DNA of 64,000 nt, from contig CAYRYU010000025.1 of the NCBI GenBank assembly GCA_964428355.1, forward strand, positions 12,909-76,908, read 5' to 3'. The stretch's first letter is position 1; each line of letters opens with the position of its first letter. Under the pieces are notes generated by a model. The model had not been told where the DNA came from and ran no database searches. It saw only the letters and a list, made by a program, of their open reading frames with translations. Source of the stretch: CAYRYU01 sp964428355. GTDB lineage: Bacteria > Muiribacteriota > Ozemobacteria > Ozemobacterales > Ozemobacteraceae. The translations under genes were made by a program, and so were the position numbers. Shown in pieces: positions 42,899-51,773 of this stretch.

Positions 42899-44400
42899 TG
42901 TCCAGCCCGCCGAAACAGCAGGAAAGGGCTTTCCGACGCGACCTGAACGAACCCATCATATGAAGAAGCGATGTTGGTGTGGGCTCGGGTATCGATCAGG
43001 ATCCAGTCGCATGAAAACCGGTCCGCGAGCACAACCGTCGATCGCGGATCAATATAGGGGGCAAGAACACCTTCGTTCCCTGAAATGACATTCACATACA
43101 TGGGGAAAGACGATACCACGCGGTCTTCCCTGGGGATCGGGTTCTTCGAAAGGAAATCCTTGTACGGCTGTTTGGCTTCGGTGTAGGACGAAATGCTGTA
43201 GTGTGCACCCATCAGGGAAAATGCCACTATCCAAGCTCCGAAAAGCAGTACCAGCGAACGTTTCAAATTGGGGGTCCAATGGGAAATGAACCCTCTAAAG
43301 CACCCGTCGAAAGCCCCTGCCACAACTATGGCATTGGCGGGAAGAAAGGCAGAAGCCAGGTGTAGGGTCGTGCCTTGCAGGCTCTGGACGGTAAACAGGA
43401 TTCCACAAACCAGGAGGAAGAAAACGTGGAAAACCAGGAGCACCGCTCCATATGAATTCCAAAGGGTCCAAATCCCGAAAACCCAGAATGGGGCAAGGAG
43501 AATGTGGTTGGGAACCATGAACAGGTCAGCCATGTTCTTGCGGATTCCGTCAAGCTTTTGTGCAACGATCGGTCCCCATCCCTTTTTTGCGAAATTCTCG
43601 AAGGTTCCTGGGAAGTCCAGCTCGAACATCTCCTTGTACTCGTGCAGGAAAAAGGCCTTCGGGTTCGAGGGCCAGGGCTTTCCGGTTACCATGAGGTTCC
43701 GGGCAACCCACGGGGACACCGTCAAAGCGAAGATCGCGATACCCGCGAAAGTCCCTTTCCAGTTTTTCAGTTTGAACGGAAGCCAGAGGAACCCCAGGAA
43801 GGCGAAGAAAACGCCCTCAACCCTGGTCAGGCTCATCAGGGCTGTTACGAAGCCGACCAGGATCCCCTGGCGGATAAGCTCCGCCCGGTTCCCGTCCACC
43901 CTGGTTGCAAGGTTTCGGAACAGGAAGAACCCCATGACCGCGTAGAACATGACGTTGTCCGTCGTCGCGATGTAGAACCCGTACTTGCCCGCGCAGCTCG
44001 TGAAGAGGAACGCCAGGAAGGCAAGAAACCAGTTCCCGAACTTTTTCCGAACCTCATGGAAAACGAGGATGGCCAACAAGGCCCATGCGATGCGGTTCAT
44101 CAGGATCTCCCCTTCCACCCCCGCAACACCACGGGCTCCGGCATACAAAACGATCCCGAGGGGTTGCCAGTAGTCAAGGGGATGGGTAAGGGCATCGAAT
44201 TCCCGGAGATGATACCAGATGAAAGGCTCCGTGAACCCCTTCCCCTGGAGGAGACGTTCCGCAACGAGATGGTAATAGGAGGAGTCAAGGCTCGCCTGCG
44301 GGTCGACCCCCCCCAGCGAAAGATAATGGAAGCCGTAGGAGAGCGAAAACAGCGCAATTGAGATCAGGATTAGAGTTGGCATTCGAGGTTTTCTGTTCAT
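42895..44400 (-). CDS. Polytopic membrane protein, GT-C-like (paralogue of 39750-41264)
   Basis: 501 residues from the ATG at 44400, which gives a TM-first protein (MPTLILISIALFSLSYGF); an ATG at 44421 is an alternative and neither has a clear ribosome site. Conserved loop motifs are shared with the 504-aa protein at 39750. Aspartate and tyrosine in DSSYYH and the THPLDYWQPL loop are candidates for the catalytic site. First gene of a two-gene minus operon. Confidence 0.75.
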   Translation of the reverse strand: MNRKPRMPTLILISIALFSLSYGFHYLSLGGVDPQASLDSSYYHLVAERLLQGKGFTEPFIWYHLREFDALTHPLDYWQPLGIVLYAGARGVAGVEGEILMNRIAWALLAILVFHEVRKKFGNWFLAFLAFLFTSCAGKYGFYIATTDNVMFYAVMGFFLFRNLATRVDGNRAELIRQGILVGFVTALMSLTRVEGVFFAFLGFLWLPFKLKNWKGTFAGIAIFALTVSPWVARNLMVTGKPWPSNPKAFFLHEYKEMFELDFPGTFENFAKKGWGPIVAQKLDGIRKNMADLFMVPNHILLAPFWVFGIWTLWNSYGAVLLVFHVFFLLVCGILFTVQSLQGTTLHLASAFLPANAIVVAGAFDGCFRGFISHWTPNLKRSLVLLFGAWIVAFSLMGAHYSISSYTEAKQPYKDFLSKNPIPREDRVVSSFPMYVNVISGNEGVLAPYIDPRSTVVLADRFSCDWILIDTRAHTNIASSYDGFVQVASESPFLLFRRAGQ

Positions 44401-44416
44401 CGTGCGTCGTGAAAAA

Positions 44417-44445
44417 ATCATGCCCAAAGGGGGGGGAATTGTCAA
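44417..44445 (-). promoter_or_regulatory. Possible sigma-70 promoter of the minus GT-C operon
   Basis: On the minus strand TTGACA (44440-44445) is followed after 17 nt by CATGAT (44417-44422), about 17 nt before the ATG at 44400. Confidence 0.35.
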
Positions 44446-44474
44446 CCCCGGTATTGATCGGTTATGCAAGGGTC

Positions 44475-44504
44475 TTGACAGCATGGATTGGGGAGTACTA
44501 AAAT
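44475..44504 (+). promoter_or_regulatory. Sigma-70-type promoter of the SH3 protein gene
   Basis: Perfect TTGACA (44475-44480), 18-bp spacer, TAAAAT (44499-44504), 27 nt before the GTG start. Confidence 0.65.
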
Positions 44505-44531
44505 TCCCAAAACGAAAAGAGGGGTGGACAC

Positions 44532-45524
44532 GTGAGAAAAATCAAGGTTGTTTCCGTTGTTGTGATTATCGGTTCAGTCATCGCCCTCGGCCTATTCATG
44601 GGGAAACAGATGTTTTCGTTCCTTGAAGAGAAGAGCCTCCCCGCTGTGCACGCAAAGCCCAGGGTCGACAAGGATTCCGTCGAAACCTCAGCTGACAAAG
44701 AAATTTCACAGGGCACTGTATCCCAGCCTCAGGCACAGCTTCCCCCGGGCGGACCAGCGGAAGCCGTCCTCCAGCCCCCCCTGAGCGAACCAGGAAAGGT
44801 CCCGGCTCCATCTCCGGCCGTGGTCCAGACAACGGCGGCCGCGCCCCCTTCCCCCAACACCGAAGTTTCGGCGAATCCCTCGGGGGCGGGAAATCCTCCT
44901 TCAAACCTGGTCCCGGGGGTTGCCTCCGGTCCTTCTGCAGGGGAAAAATGGGTTGCACATGCCCTCGAGAACGGCACCAAGTGCCGGGCCGAACCGGACC
45001 CCAAAAGCCGCGAACTGATGAGGGTCAACAAGGGCACGCGTGGGTTCGTCCTCGAGAAGAAGGATGGTTGGACCAAGATCAAGTGGGAGTTCAACCGCAA
45101 GATCGGATGGACGCGGGACGATCTTTTGATCCAAGGCCCGATCGAGATCATGAGGAGTCTTGTCGATCCCAAGGGAAACATCGCCAGCGTGACCACGCAG
45201 AACATCCAGACGGCGGTGAAGAAAGCCAAAACTATGGCCCAGAACGTGAGCGTCGCAGTTGCCAAACCGGTTCCACCCTCCGAAACCGTAAAGGGTTTCG
45301 TTCCTGGGGAGAAACTTCCGGAAGAAGCGAAAATCTCTGCTGACCCCTTTGCGCGGGTTCGGGAAACTCCCGATACAAAATCGCTGGCCGTCGGGCGCCT
45401 TCCCAAGGGAGTCATGGTGAAGATAAAGTCGGCCAAGCAGGTTGGCCGGCATTACTGGTTCCAGATCCAGTACAACAATGGAAGGAAGGAAGGTTGGACC
45501 CGGGAGGACAACCTTCAGTTCTGA
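44532..45524 (+). CDS. Membrane-anchored protein with two SH3-like domains
   Basis: 330 residues from a GTG start preceded by GAGGGG. An N-terminal TM (VVSVVVIIGSVIALGLFMG) anchors a Pro/Ala/Ser-rich linker (about 40-135). Two bacterial SH3-like domains follow, about 137-200 (KCRAEPDPKSRELMRVNKG, GWTRDD) and 268-330 (VRETPDTKSLAVGRLPKG, GWTREDNLQF). SH3b domains commonly bind peptidoglycan or proteins in the envelope. It has its own promoter and converges on the next gene with only 7 nt between. Confidence 0.8.
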   Translation: MRKIKVVSVVVIIGSVIALGLFMGKQMFSFLEEKSLPAVHAKPRVDKDSVETSADKEISQGTVSQPQAQLPPGGPAEAVLQPPLSEPGKVPAPSPAVVQTTAAAPPSPNTEVSANPSGAGNPPSNLVPGVASGPSAGEKWVAHALENGTKCRAEPDPKSRELMRVNKGTRGFVLEKKDGWTKIKWEFNRKIGWTRDDLLIQGPIEIMRSLVDPKGNIASVTTQNIQTAVKKAKTMAQNVSVAVAKPVPPSETVKGFVPGEKLPEEAKISADPFARVRETPDTKSLAVGRLPKGVMVKIKSAKQVGRHYWFQIQYNNGRKEGWTREDNLQF

Positions 45525-45531
45525 CCCTTGA

Positions 45532-46302
45532 TCAGGGTTCCGGGGATTCCCCAAGGACGATCCCTCTCCATTCCCATCCGTTATTGACCTTGTGGAGGGC
45601 GAACTGGATGTTGGTGTGGCCGTCCATGTCCTTCCAGCCGTGGGTATTCAGGAACAGAACGGATTCGCCGGCTTGAATCCTCTTTTTCAGGTCGTCCCGG
45701 TTGTCCCATGTGACTTTCTCACCCCGTGACTTTTCGATGAACCCAAGGAGTTCCTCGCGGCTGGTAGGCTCGAGCTCGCTTTGCCACCATCCCACGTAGA
45801 CATCGACGTGTGAAAGGGTAACCTCCAGGGAACCCTGGTCCTTCTTCTCGAGGGCTGAAAAAAGCTGCTCCGCAAGCCTGACAGGATCGGACGCAAGCCA
45901 GGTCCGCTTTCCCCCTGCCCGAAGCCAGGCCAGCTTCGATTTGACAACATCGGAAAAGGTCCGTGAATTCTCCTCCTCCATCCGGAGTGCCCCGAAATCC
46001 TTCTCGACCCTCTCGAACCACTTCTTCGACCGGTCGAAATCACCGTTCTCGCAAAAGTGGTTGGCCAGGGCGACCATCAACTGCCCGATCACGTTCGAAT
46101 CAGAGCCCACCTTGTCCTTCGCCGCTTTTTCGAGAATCCCTTCGGCTTCGGAAGCTGAACCTTTATAAAGTGCTTCGTAGAAGGAGTTTTCGATTCCACC
46201 GAGAGCTTCTTCGAGCACAGTCTCCCCCGTTTGCCCAAACAGCGGAAACGCGACGGAAACGACGAGGAAAACCGTTACCAGGAACCTTCCTGAAACCACC
46301 AT
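45532..46302 (-). CDS. Secreted protein of unknown function
   Basis: 256 residues from the ATG at 46302, which has GGAGG 6 nt upstream. Signal peptide about 1-23 (FLVTVFLVVSVAFPLFGQ). A helical TPR-like middle (ANHFCENGDFDRSKKWFERV) is followed by a domain that looks NTF2-like (TLSHVDVYVGWWQSELEP, NGWEWRGIVLG near the end). No family assignment is certain. Confidence 0.65.
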   Translation of the reverse strand: MVVSGRFLVTVFLVVSVAFPLFGQTGETVLEEALGGIENSFYEALYKGSASEAEGILEKAAKDKVGSDSNVIGQLMVALANHFCENGDFDRSKKWFERVEKDFGALRMEEENSRTFSDVVKSKLAWLRAGGKRTWLASDPVRLAEQLFSALEKKDQGSLEVTLSHVDVYVGWWQSELEPTSREELLGFIEKSRGEKVTWDNRDDLKKRIQAGESVLFLNTHGWKDMDGHTNIQFALHKVNNGWEWRGIVLGESPEP

Positions 46303-46445
46303 ACGGACCTCCCCAAAATTTTGAAGAAGCAATATGATACTTCCCCGGGTATCCAAGCGCAATAGAGATGAGCGGAACGTGGATTACAAAACCACGGATG
46401 CAGCCAGGCATTTTCCCAGGGCTCCCAAGGCAGAATTCGGTTTGA

Positions 46446-48716
46446 TCAATCCCAGCGAAGCACGGAAAACAGGTTCGAATAGTCGTCCGTCCAAACGGGA
46501 TGGTTGGGATCCTCCATTGCCGGTTGCCAGCCGGAATCCTGCAGAAGGCGGCCGAAATCCTCTTTTCGTCGGGCTGCCATGACCCAATGCGACCGGAAAA
46601 CATACGGGGCGTCCTCCTCATACTTCATCATGGGGGCGGGAGGTTCGAAGGAATTGCTGTAAACGCTCATTCCCATCGCCTTGCCAAGGTTTCCCAGCAC
46701 GGGCTCCAGATCGAGATACCGGTTCGAGATATGGAAAACGAGTATTCCGTCGGGTTTCAGCTTTCGGAAAAACAGTTCAAGCGCTTCCCTCGTCAATAAA
46801 TGGACCGGGATCGAATCGGAAAAGTAGGCATCGAAAACGAGGATCTCATACTCCGAGTCCGGTTCCTGCCGTAATGACATCCTTCCATCACCCAGTACAA
46901 CCCGGATTTTCCCCTCTGCCTCGGCAAGGAAGGAAAAATACCGGGTGTCGGAAGCAATCCGGGCAATGACGGGGTCGATCTCGAAAAAGACGAACTCCTG
47001 GAAGGGACGGGAGAATGCGGCCATTGCACCCGTCCCCAGGCCGACGATCCCCACCTTCTTCGCCCGCCGGAGGAAGCGAAACTCCTTGAATATTCCCGCA
47101 ATCGGGCTGTCGGGCGGGTAGTAGAAGAGGGGGGTCCGGGTCTTTCCCGGTTCGATGCACTGCCCTCCGTGGTGGATGTTTCCATGTTGAAGCAGGTGGT
47201 GCCTTCCGCTGAAACTCCGGATGACCTGCATGCTGCCGAAGAAACTTCGCGCCTGGATGAGCGCAGAAGGGGAGGACGTCACGAACATGATGCTGATGGC
47301 GATGGTTCCCGCGAAGAAGACCCCCCAGCCCCTTCGCCGGAAACAGAGGTTCCATAGCCCGGCTCCACCGAGAAAGACCATGAATGCCTTCTCCGAACCT
47401 GCGATTTGGAAGGAAAGCCCCCCGTTGCTCCAGAACGTTACCCAGACCAGGACCGCGACTGCGCCCCAGGCCAGATACTCCTTCTTTCGTCCACCCGGCT
47501 CCTCCTGTGGCGACGAAGGGAGGAAGAGGGACGCGAGCATGAAGACAAGGGGATACTCCATCACCGTCCGGAAAAGCTTCGGCGAGACCAGACCGTTGAA
47601 GATTCCCCCGAGAAGTCCACCCAGCGAAATCCAGATGTAGAACGCGGTCAAACGGGAGGCTCGGGGCCGTCTCGATACGAGAAAGCCGTGGAAGGTCATC
47701 CCCCCGGTGAAGCACAGCATCATCGCGAGCCCCCCCGACAACCAGATGGGGGAAAAAATGTCCTCCATCAGAATGGGAAAGTAGATGCAGAGGGTTCCAG
47801 CGAAGAGATTCCCAAAGAGCTCGGGGGTTCCGAAACTCACGGAGGAGAATGTGAGGATGAACGTCAGAAGATACAAGCCCAGAGGAAGGACCCAGAGGAG
47901 AGGTATCTGTGCGATCTCTCCGGTGACGTGCGCGGTGGTTCCCAGCATCAGGCTGGAGGGAATGAAACTCGCCAGCACCCATTGGAAGACCCGGCCCCAA
48001 CCTTCCGGGGGCTCTCCATCTTGCTGTCCCCCGCCGGGAGTCGTTCCAGGTTCACCCGGTATGGGTAACCCTTCTCCCGTGGTCGCATTTCCTTCGGCCT
48101 TGCTTTCCGGTCCTCCAGGGGATTGCCTTCGTGAAGCGAAAAAGGCGCATCCCCCGGCCATCAGAACGAACACGACGTAGGCCCAATTCCATGCCAACCG
48201 TTGGCCCTGGGTCGTCAATCCGGGTTCGATCAGGAGGGGATAGGAGGCCAGCCCCAGCAGGCTCCCGGCGTTGCTTGCACCGAAAAGAAACCAGGGCTCC
48301 CGCTCCACTCCTCCGGAACGGGCTTGGGAAAACCACTTCTGAAGCACCGGGGAGGTCATCGAAAGGGCCAGGAAAGGAGTCCCCACGGTCGTTCCGAGAA
48401 ACCGGAAAATCCACCAGACGGGGTGGTCGACGACATCTCCGGGAGGCTCGATGGCTGTTCCCTCAGGAAGGAGCGGGATGGTTGCCAGAAGAAGAGCGAA
48501 ATGTACCAGGGGATGGCGTTCAGACCCGAAAATTCTGACCAGGAAGTGGGCGGCGACGTATCCAGCCAGGAGAAGCGACTGGAAAGCAAGGGAACAAGTG
48601 ATCCAGACCGCCGGAGCCCCGCCCAACGAAGGAAGCAGAAGCTTCCCGATCATCGGCTGGACAAGGAAGAGAAGGAACGCGCTCCAGAAGGAGGCCAGTG
48701 AAAACAACCAGGTCAT
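46446..48716 (-). CDS. Membrane protein with C-terminal spermidine-synthase-like methyltransferase-fold domain
   Basis: 756 residues. About twelve TM helices in two blocks (residues 1-230 and 255-480) are followed by a spermidine-synthase-fold domain from about 510 (VGIVGLGTGAMAAF, VFFEIDP, VLGDGRMSL, LVFDAYFSDSIPVHLLT). The SAM/dcSAM loop is present, but the polyamine-site residues cannot be assigned, so polyamine synthesis is uncertain. Such fusions are widespread with unknown role. Its start has no close gene upstream. An acidic cytoplasmic loop of about 40 residues (GGPESKAEG and on) separates the TM blocks. Confidence 0.8.
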   Translation of the reverse strand: MTWLFSLASFWSAFLLFLVQPMIGKLLLPSLGGAPAVWITCSLAFQSLLLAGYVAAHFLVRIFGSERHPLVHFALLLATIPLLPEGTAIEPPGDVVDHPVWWIFRFLGTTVGTPFLALSMTSPVLQKWFSQARSGGVEREPWFLFGASNAGSLLGLASYPLLIEPGLTTQGQRLAWNWAYVVFVLMAGGCAFFASRRQSPGGPESKAEGNATTGEGLPIPGEPGTTPGGGQQDGEPPEGWGRVFQWVLASFIPSSLMLGTTAHVTGEIAQIPLLWVLPLGLYLLTFILTFSSVSFGTPELFGNLFAGTLCIYFPILMEDIFSPIWLSGGLAMMLCFTGGMTFHGFLVSRRPRASRLTAFYIWISLGGLLGGIFNGLVSPKLFRTVMEYPLVFMLASLFLPSSPQEEPGGRKKEYLAWGAVAVLVWVTFWSNGGLSFQIAGSEKAFMVFLGGAGLWNLCFRRRGWGVFFAGTIAISIMFVTSSPSALIQARSFFGSMQVIRSFSGRHHLLQHGNIHHGGQCIEPGKTRTPLFYYPPDSPIAGIFKEFRFLRRAKKVGIVGLGTGAMAAFSRPFQEFVFFEIDPVIARIASDTRYFSFLAEAEGKIRVVLGDGRMSLRQEPDSEYEILVFDAYFSDSIPVHLLTREALELFFRKLKPDGILVFHISNRYLDLEPVLGNLGKAMGMSVYSNSFEPPAPMMKYEEDAPYVFRSHWVMAARRKEDFGRLLQDSGWQPAMEDPNHPVWTDDYSNLFSVLRWD

Positions 48717-48848
48717 GGGCAGGGATTTGGGCCCATTCCAACGAGTCGCGAAGAAGGTGGGACGTGCATCCCAAACCGAAAGGGAGGCCTGCCCTTCCGT
48801 TGGAGATTACCGTTCTCTGCCCTCCCCGTCACCGCCCGGGAAATCCGG

Positions 48849-49541
48849 TCATTTTGCGAAAACGATCTTGTCGTAGGGAGAAAGCGTCTGATACTTTCCC
48901 TGGATCTTTTCGGGGGGGACGCAGACGAAGGAAATGACGATCTTTCCCCTCTTGAAACGGAATTTCTCCAGGACCAGATTGCCCGCCTTGTCTTTTTCGA
49001 TGAAAAATTTCCCCTCCAATGGGTTCTTCCCGGGGCGGGTTATGTTGTACTCGAAATTCTTTCCTGCCGCCTTGCCCGCGGCCTGGACAGTCAATTCAGT
49101 CTGGTTGATCTTGAACGGCGCCGTCAGGAAGCCGCCGATGCTGCCGTCGCGAACCATTCCGAGCAGCTCGACCATGTCCTTGATCTGCGCCTGTTGCTCA
49201 GGCTCGAAGCCGTCGAACCACGAGTAGACCTCGGAAACGGTGGAAACGGCCCCGCCCTTGGTCGAGAATACCAGGTTCACCCTGAAGGCGTAGAAGGATT
49301 TCTTCTTTTCGGGATGCTTGACGCACGCATGAAGAATGACCTGCTGCTGCCCATCGGGCATGGTCATGAAATATCCGAGGGCGCAACCCAGTTCTTCGAA
49401 TCCTTTTTTCACGGACCCGCGATACTGGGCGTTGATCTCGAAACACTCCAGTTTTCCCTCTTGTGCCATTGCCGGAAAAGCTCCGGAAACGACTCCAAGT
49501 ATGACCGCCAATACCAGGAAAATCCTTTTTGTACCGAACAT
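48849..49541 (-). CDS. Secreted protein of unknown function
   Basis: 230 residues from the ATG at 49541, chosen because GGGAGGG lies 5 nt upstream and a signal peptide follows (FLVLAVILGVVSGAFPAMAQ). The mature protein is beta-rich with three cysteines. No family is recognised. It lies alone between the HflX gene and the spermidine-synthase-like gene. Confidence 0.65.
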   Translation of the reverse strand: MFGTKRIFLVLAVILGVVSGAFPAMAQEGKLECFEINAQYRGSVKKGFEELGCALGYFMTMPDGQQQVILHACVKHPEKKKSFYAFRVNLVFSTKGGAVSTVSEVYSWFDGFEPEQQAQIKDMVELLGMVRDGSIGGFLTAPFKINQTELTVQAAGKAAGKNFEYNITRPGKNPLEGKFFIEKDKAGNLVLEKFRFKRGKIVISFVCVPPEKIQGKYQTLSPYDKIVFAK

Positions 49542-49683
49542 GGTTCCCTCCCTCAGGTTCATCGATGCCTTGGAGATACCATTCCCACCGGCAAATGTCA
49601 AACCCCCTTCCCGGGAAAACCTTATGGGTCAGACATTCCGGGAGGTACGAAGGGTGACTTCTTACGCGGTCCCACTGAAAATG

Positions 49684-50949
49684 TCAGCGGCGGAATTGGG
49701 TCACCCTTGGAAGAAATGCATTGGGAAGCTCGACGTCCATCCGAAGGAGGCCCTCCTCCCATTCCTGTTTTTCCACCCGTCCGAGCGCGAAGATATCCTT
49801 CACGAGGGGATGATTTCCCGGCATTTCGAGCGTTACCCTCAGGAAGTTCCGCTTCACGACTTCGTCCATTACCCCCTTGAGCTGCTCGAGGTTTTCGCCC
49901 GTTCGCGCGGAGATGAAAACCGCTCCTGGAAACTCGCGGGAAAGCGCTTCCCGGTTGTGGGGAACGGGCCGGTCGCACTTGTTGAAAACCCAGATCCTTT
50001 CCTGGCCTGGAACCTGCAGCTGCCGCAGCACCTCATCGACTGCCTCCAACCGCTCCCGGACGTAAGGGCAGGAGACGTCCGTGACTATCACGGCTACCTG
50101 CGAATGAACGACGTTCTCGAGGGTTGCCCGGAACGCTTTGACCAGGTGGTGGGGGAGCTTCCGGATGAAACCGACGGTGTCCGAGACGATTCCATGACGG
50201 CCGCTCCTGAGAACCACTTTGCGGGCGGTGGGATCGAGGGTGGTGAAAAGGCCGTCATGGACTTTTACCCGGCTTCCGCTGAGGGCGTTCAAAAGCGTCG
50301 ACTTGCCTGCGTTGGTGTAGCCCACGAGGGAAAACAGCGGGGAAAAACTCTCGGTCCTCTTTTTCCGCTGCGTGTCCCGGTCCTGGACAACCTTGTCCAG
50401 TTCCTCCTGGAGTTTCTGGATCTTTATCTTGAGCACCCGCCGGTCGGTCTCGATCTTCATTTCGCCGGGGCCTTTGGTCCCGATTCCGCCTCGCTGCCGG
50501 GACAGGTCGGAGTATCCCCCGGTCAACCGGACGAGGCGATACTGCAAGCCCGCGAGCTCCACCTGGAGCTTTCCCTCCCGGCTGGTGGCGTGGGATGAGA
50601 AGATGCCCAGGATCAGGCTCGATCGGTCGGACACCGTAACCCCGTCGCCGATCCCCTCCTCGAGCCGCCGAAGCTGGAACGCGGTCAACTCGTCGTCCGC
50701 GATGACCTCGTCCGCTTCCTTCTGCCGAACCAGTTGGGCGAGCTCCGCGATCTTCCCCTTCCCAAGATACATCGTCCGCTCCGCCCGTTCACGCTTCTGG
50801 ACAAGGGATCCGACCACCTCCCCTCCGAGGGTCTTTACGAGATCCTCCAGCTCCTCGAGGGAAAATGCGGTTTCCTCGTCGGTCTGGTCCGGGAGCTGGA
50901 CCGCGATCGTGATGATCCGGGGAGGCCTGTTTGACCGGGTTTCTTTCAT
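49684..50949 (-). CDS. hflX: GTPase HflX
   Basis: 421 residues from the ATG at 50949 with GGAG upstream. The N-terminal HflX domain (SLEELEDLVKTLGGEVVGS, YLGKGKIAEL) and glycine-rich RQRGGIGTKGPGE lead to the GTPase domain: P-loop GYTNAGKST (210-218), G2 TTLD, G3 DTVGF, G4 NKCD. HflX binds ribosomes and can split stalled 70S. It starts 5 nt after the PrsW-like gene and is the last of a three-gene minus operon. Confidence 0.95.
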   Translation of the reverse strand: MKETRSNRPPRIITIAVQLPDQTDEETAFSLEELEDLVKTLGGEVVGSLVQKRERAERTMYLGKGKIAELAQLVRQKEADEVIADDELTAFQLRRLEEGIGDGVTVSDRSSLILGIFSSHATSREGKLQVELAGLQYRLVRLTGGYSDLSRQRGGIGTKGPGEMKIETDRRVLKIKIQKLQEELDKVVQDRDTQRKKRTESFSPLFSLVGYTNAGKSTLLNALSGSRVKVHDGLFTTLDPTARKVVLRSGRHGIVSDTVGFIRKLPHHLVKAFRATLENVVHSQVAVIVTDVSCPYVRERLEAVDEVLRQLQVPGQERIWVFNKCDRPVPHNREALSREFPGAVFISARTGENLEQLKGVMDEVVKRNFLRVTLEMPGNHPLVKDIFALGRVEKQEWEEGLLRMDVELPNAFLPRVTQFRR

Positions 50950-50954
50950 CTTGC

Positions 50955-51773
50955 TCACTCCGTGGCGGAAATCTTGCGCGCCCCGCACAAGGAACAGAAG
51001 CGCCCCCCTTCGGTTTCCCGACCGCAGGCGGCGCAGATCCACTTCGAGTCCTCTCCCTCCGAGTCGGCTTCGAGAACCCGGAGCCACATCTCCCGGAAGA
51101 GAATACCCCCGAAAAGCAGGAAAACGGCCAGGACCGGAAGCGAGTAGGTGGCGGAAACCCCCATCGCAACCATGTTGAAAATGCCGTGCATCACCGCCCC
51201 GAGAAGGATCGTGACGAGGAGGACAAGGAGGTCCATGGCCCTGAGGTGGCGGTCCGGAGCCTTTCTGAAACAGTAAGCCGCGCCCCCGCCAATGATTCCG
51301 GAAAAAACGATGTGCGCGGTGGAACTTACGAAAACTCTGGTCCGGAAGATCTCTGCCCCGAAAAGCGAATAATAATCGAGGTTCTCGAGGCCCGCGAAAC
51401 CCACCGCGGATCCGAGGCATGCGATGAAGACTGCCACGGGCCTTCCAAGGGTGCCGAGCACGAGAAGGGAGGCAACGGCCCCGACCAGCTTCCCCGTCTC
51501 CTCGAGAATTCCCACGATCCCGATACAGGTCGCGAGCTTCAGGAACATGTCGTCGGTTTCCGCGATCAGGGACCGGAGGTTTCTTCCCAGCAGTCCGTTT
51601 ACGAGCGGGTATGCCATGAATTTCATCAGGCCGACCGCCAGGAGGCCTCCGAGAATCCCTCCCACAGCCGCATAGACCAGCTTTGAATCGCTCCAGGAAT
51701 CCCGGAACAGAATGACCAGCACCAGCGCGGGGAGGAAGGAGGTGACCAGGAGACCCCAGATTGGATCACTCAA
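50955..51773 (-). CDS. PrsW-family intramembrane protease with C-terminal zinc ribbon
   Basis: 272 residues, about seven TM helices. Family motifs are present: EETGK (E91, E92), FAGLEN (E130), H154 and H196/N200, likely metal ligands of the active site. PrsW-type proteases cut anti-sigma factors or other membrane proteins. The extra C-terminal double-CxxC zinc ribbon (C247, C250, C260, C263) is not part of the core family. The ATG overlaps the stop of the PD40 protein, which carries an N-terminal zinc ribbon too, so they probably work together. Confidence 0.85.
   Translation of the reverse strand: MSDPIWGLLVTSFLPALVLVILFRDSWSDSKLVYAAVGGILGGLLAVGLMKFMAYPLVNGLLGRNLRSLIAETDDMFLKLATCIGIVGILEETGKLVGAVASLLVLGTLGRPVAVFIACLGSAVGFAGLENLDYYSLFGAEIFRTRVFVSSTAHIVFSGIIGGGAAYCFRKAPDRHLRAMDLLVLLVTILLGAVMHGIFNMVAMGVSATYSLPVLAVFLLFGGILFREMWLRVLEADSEGEDSKWICAACGRETEGGRFCSLCGARKISATE

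Noticed and set aside
45524..45538. ACCCT-TGATC-AGGGT dyad at the convergent ends near 45.5 kb as bidirectional terminator
   Set aside because: Only a 5-bp stem with no T-run on either strand.
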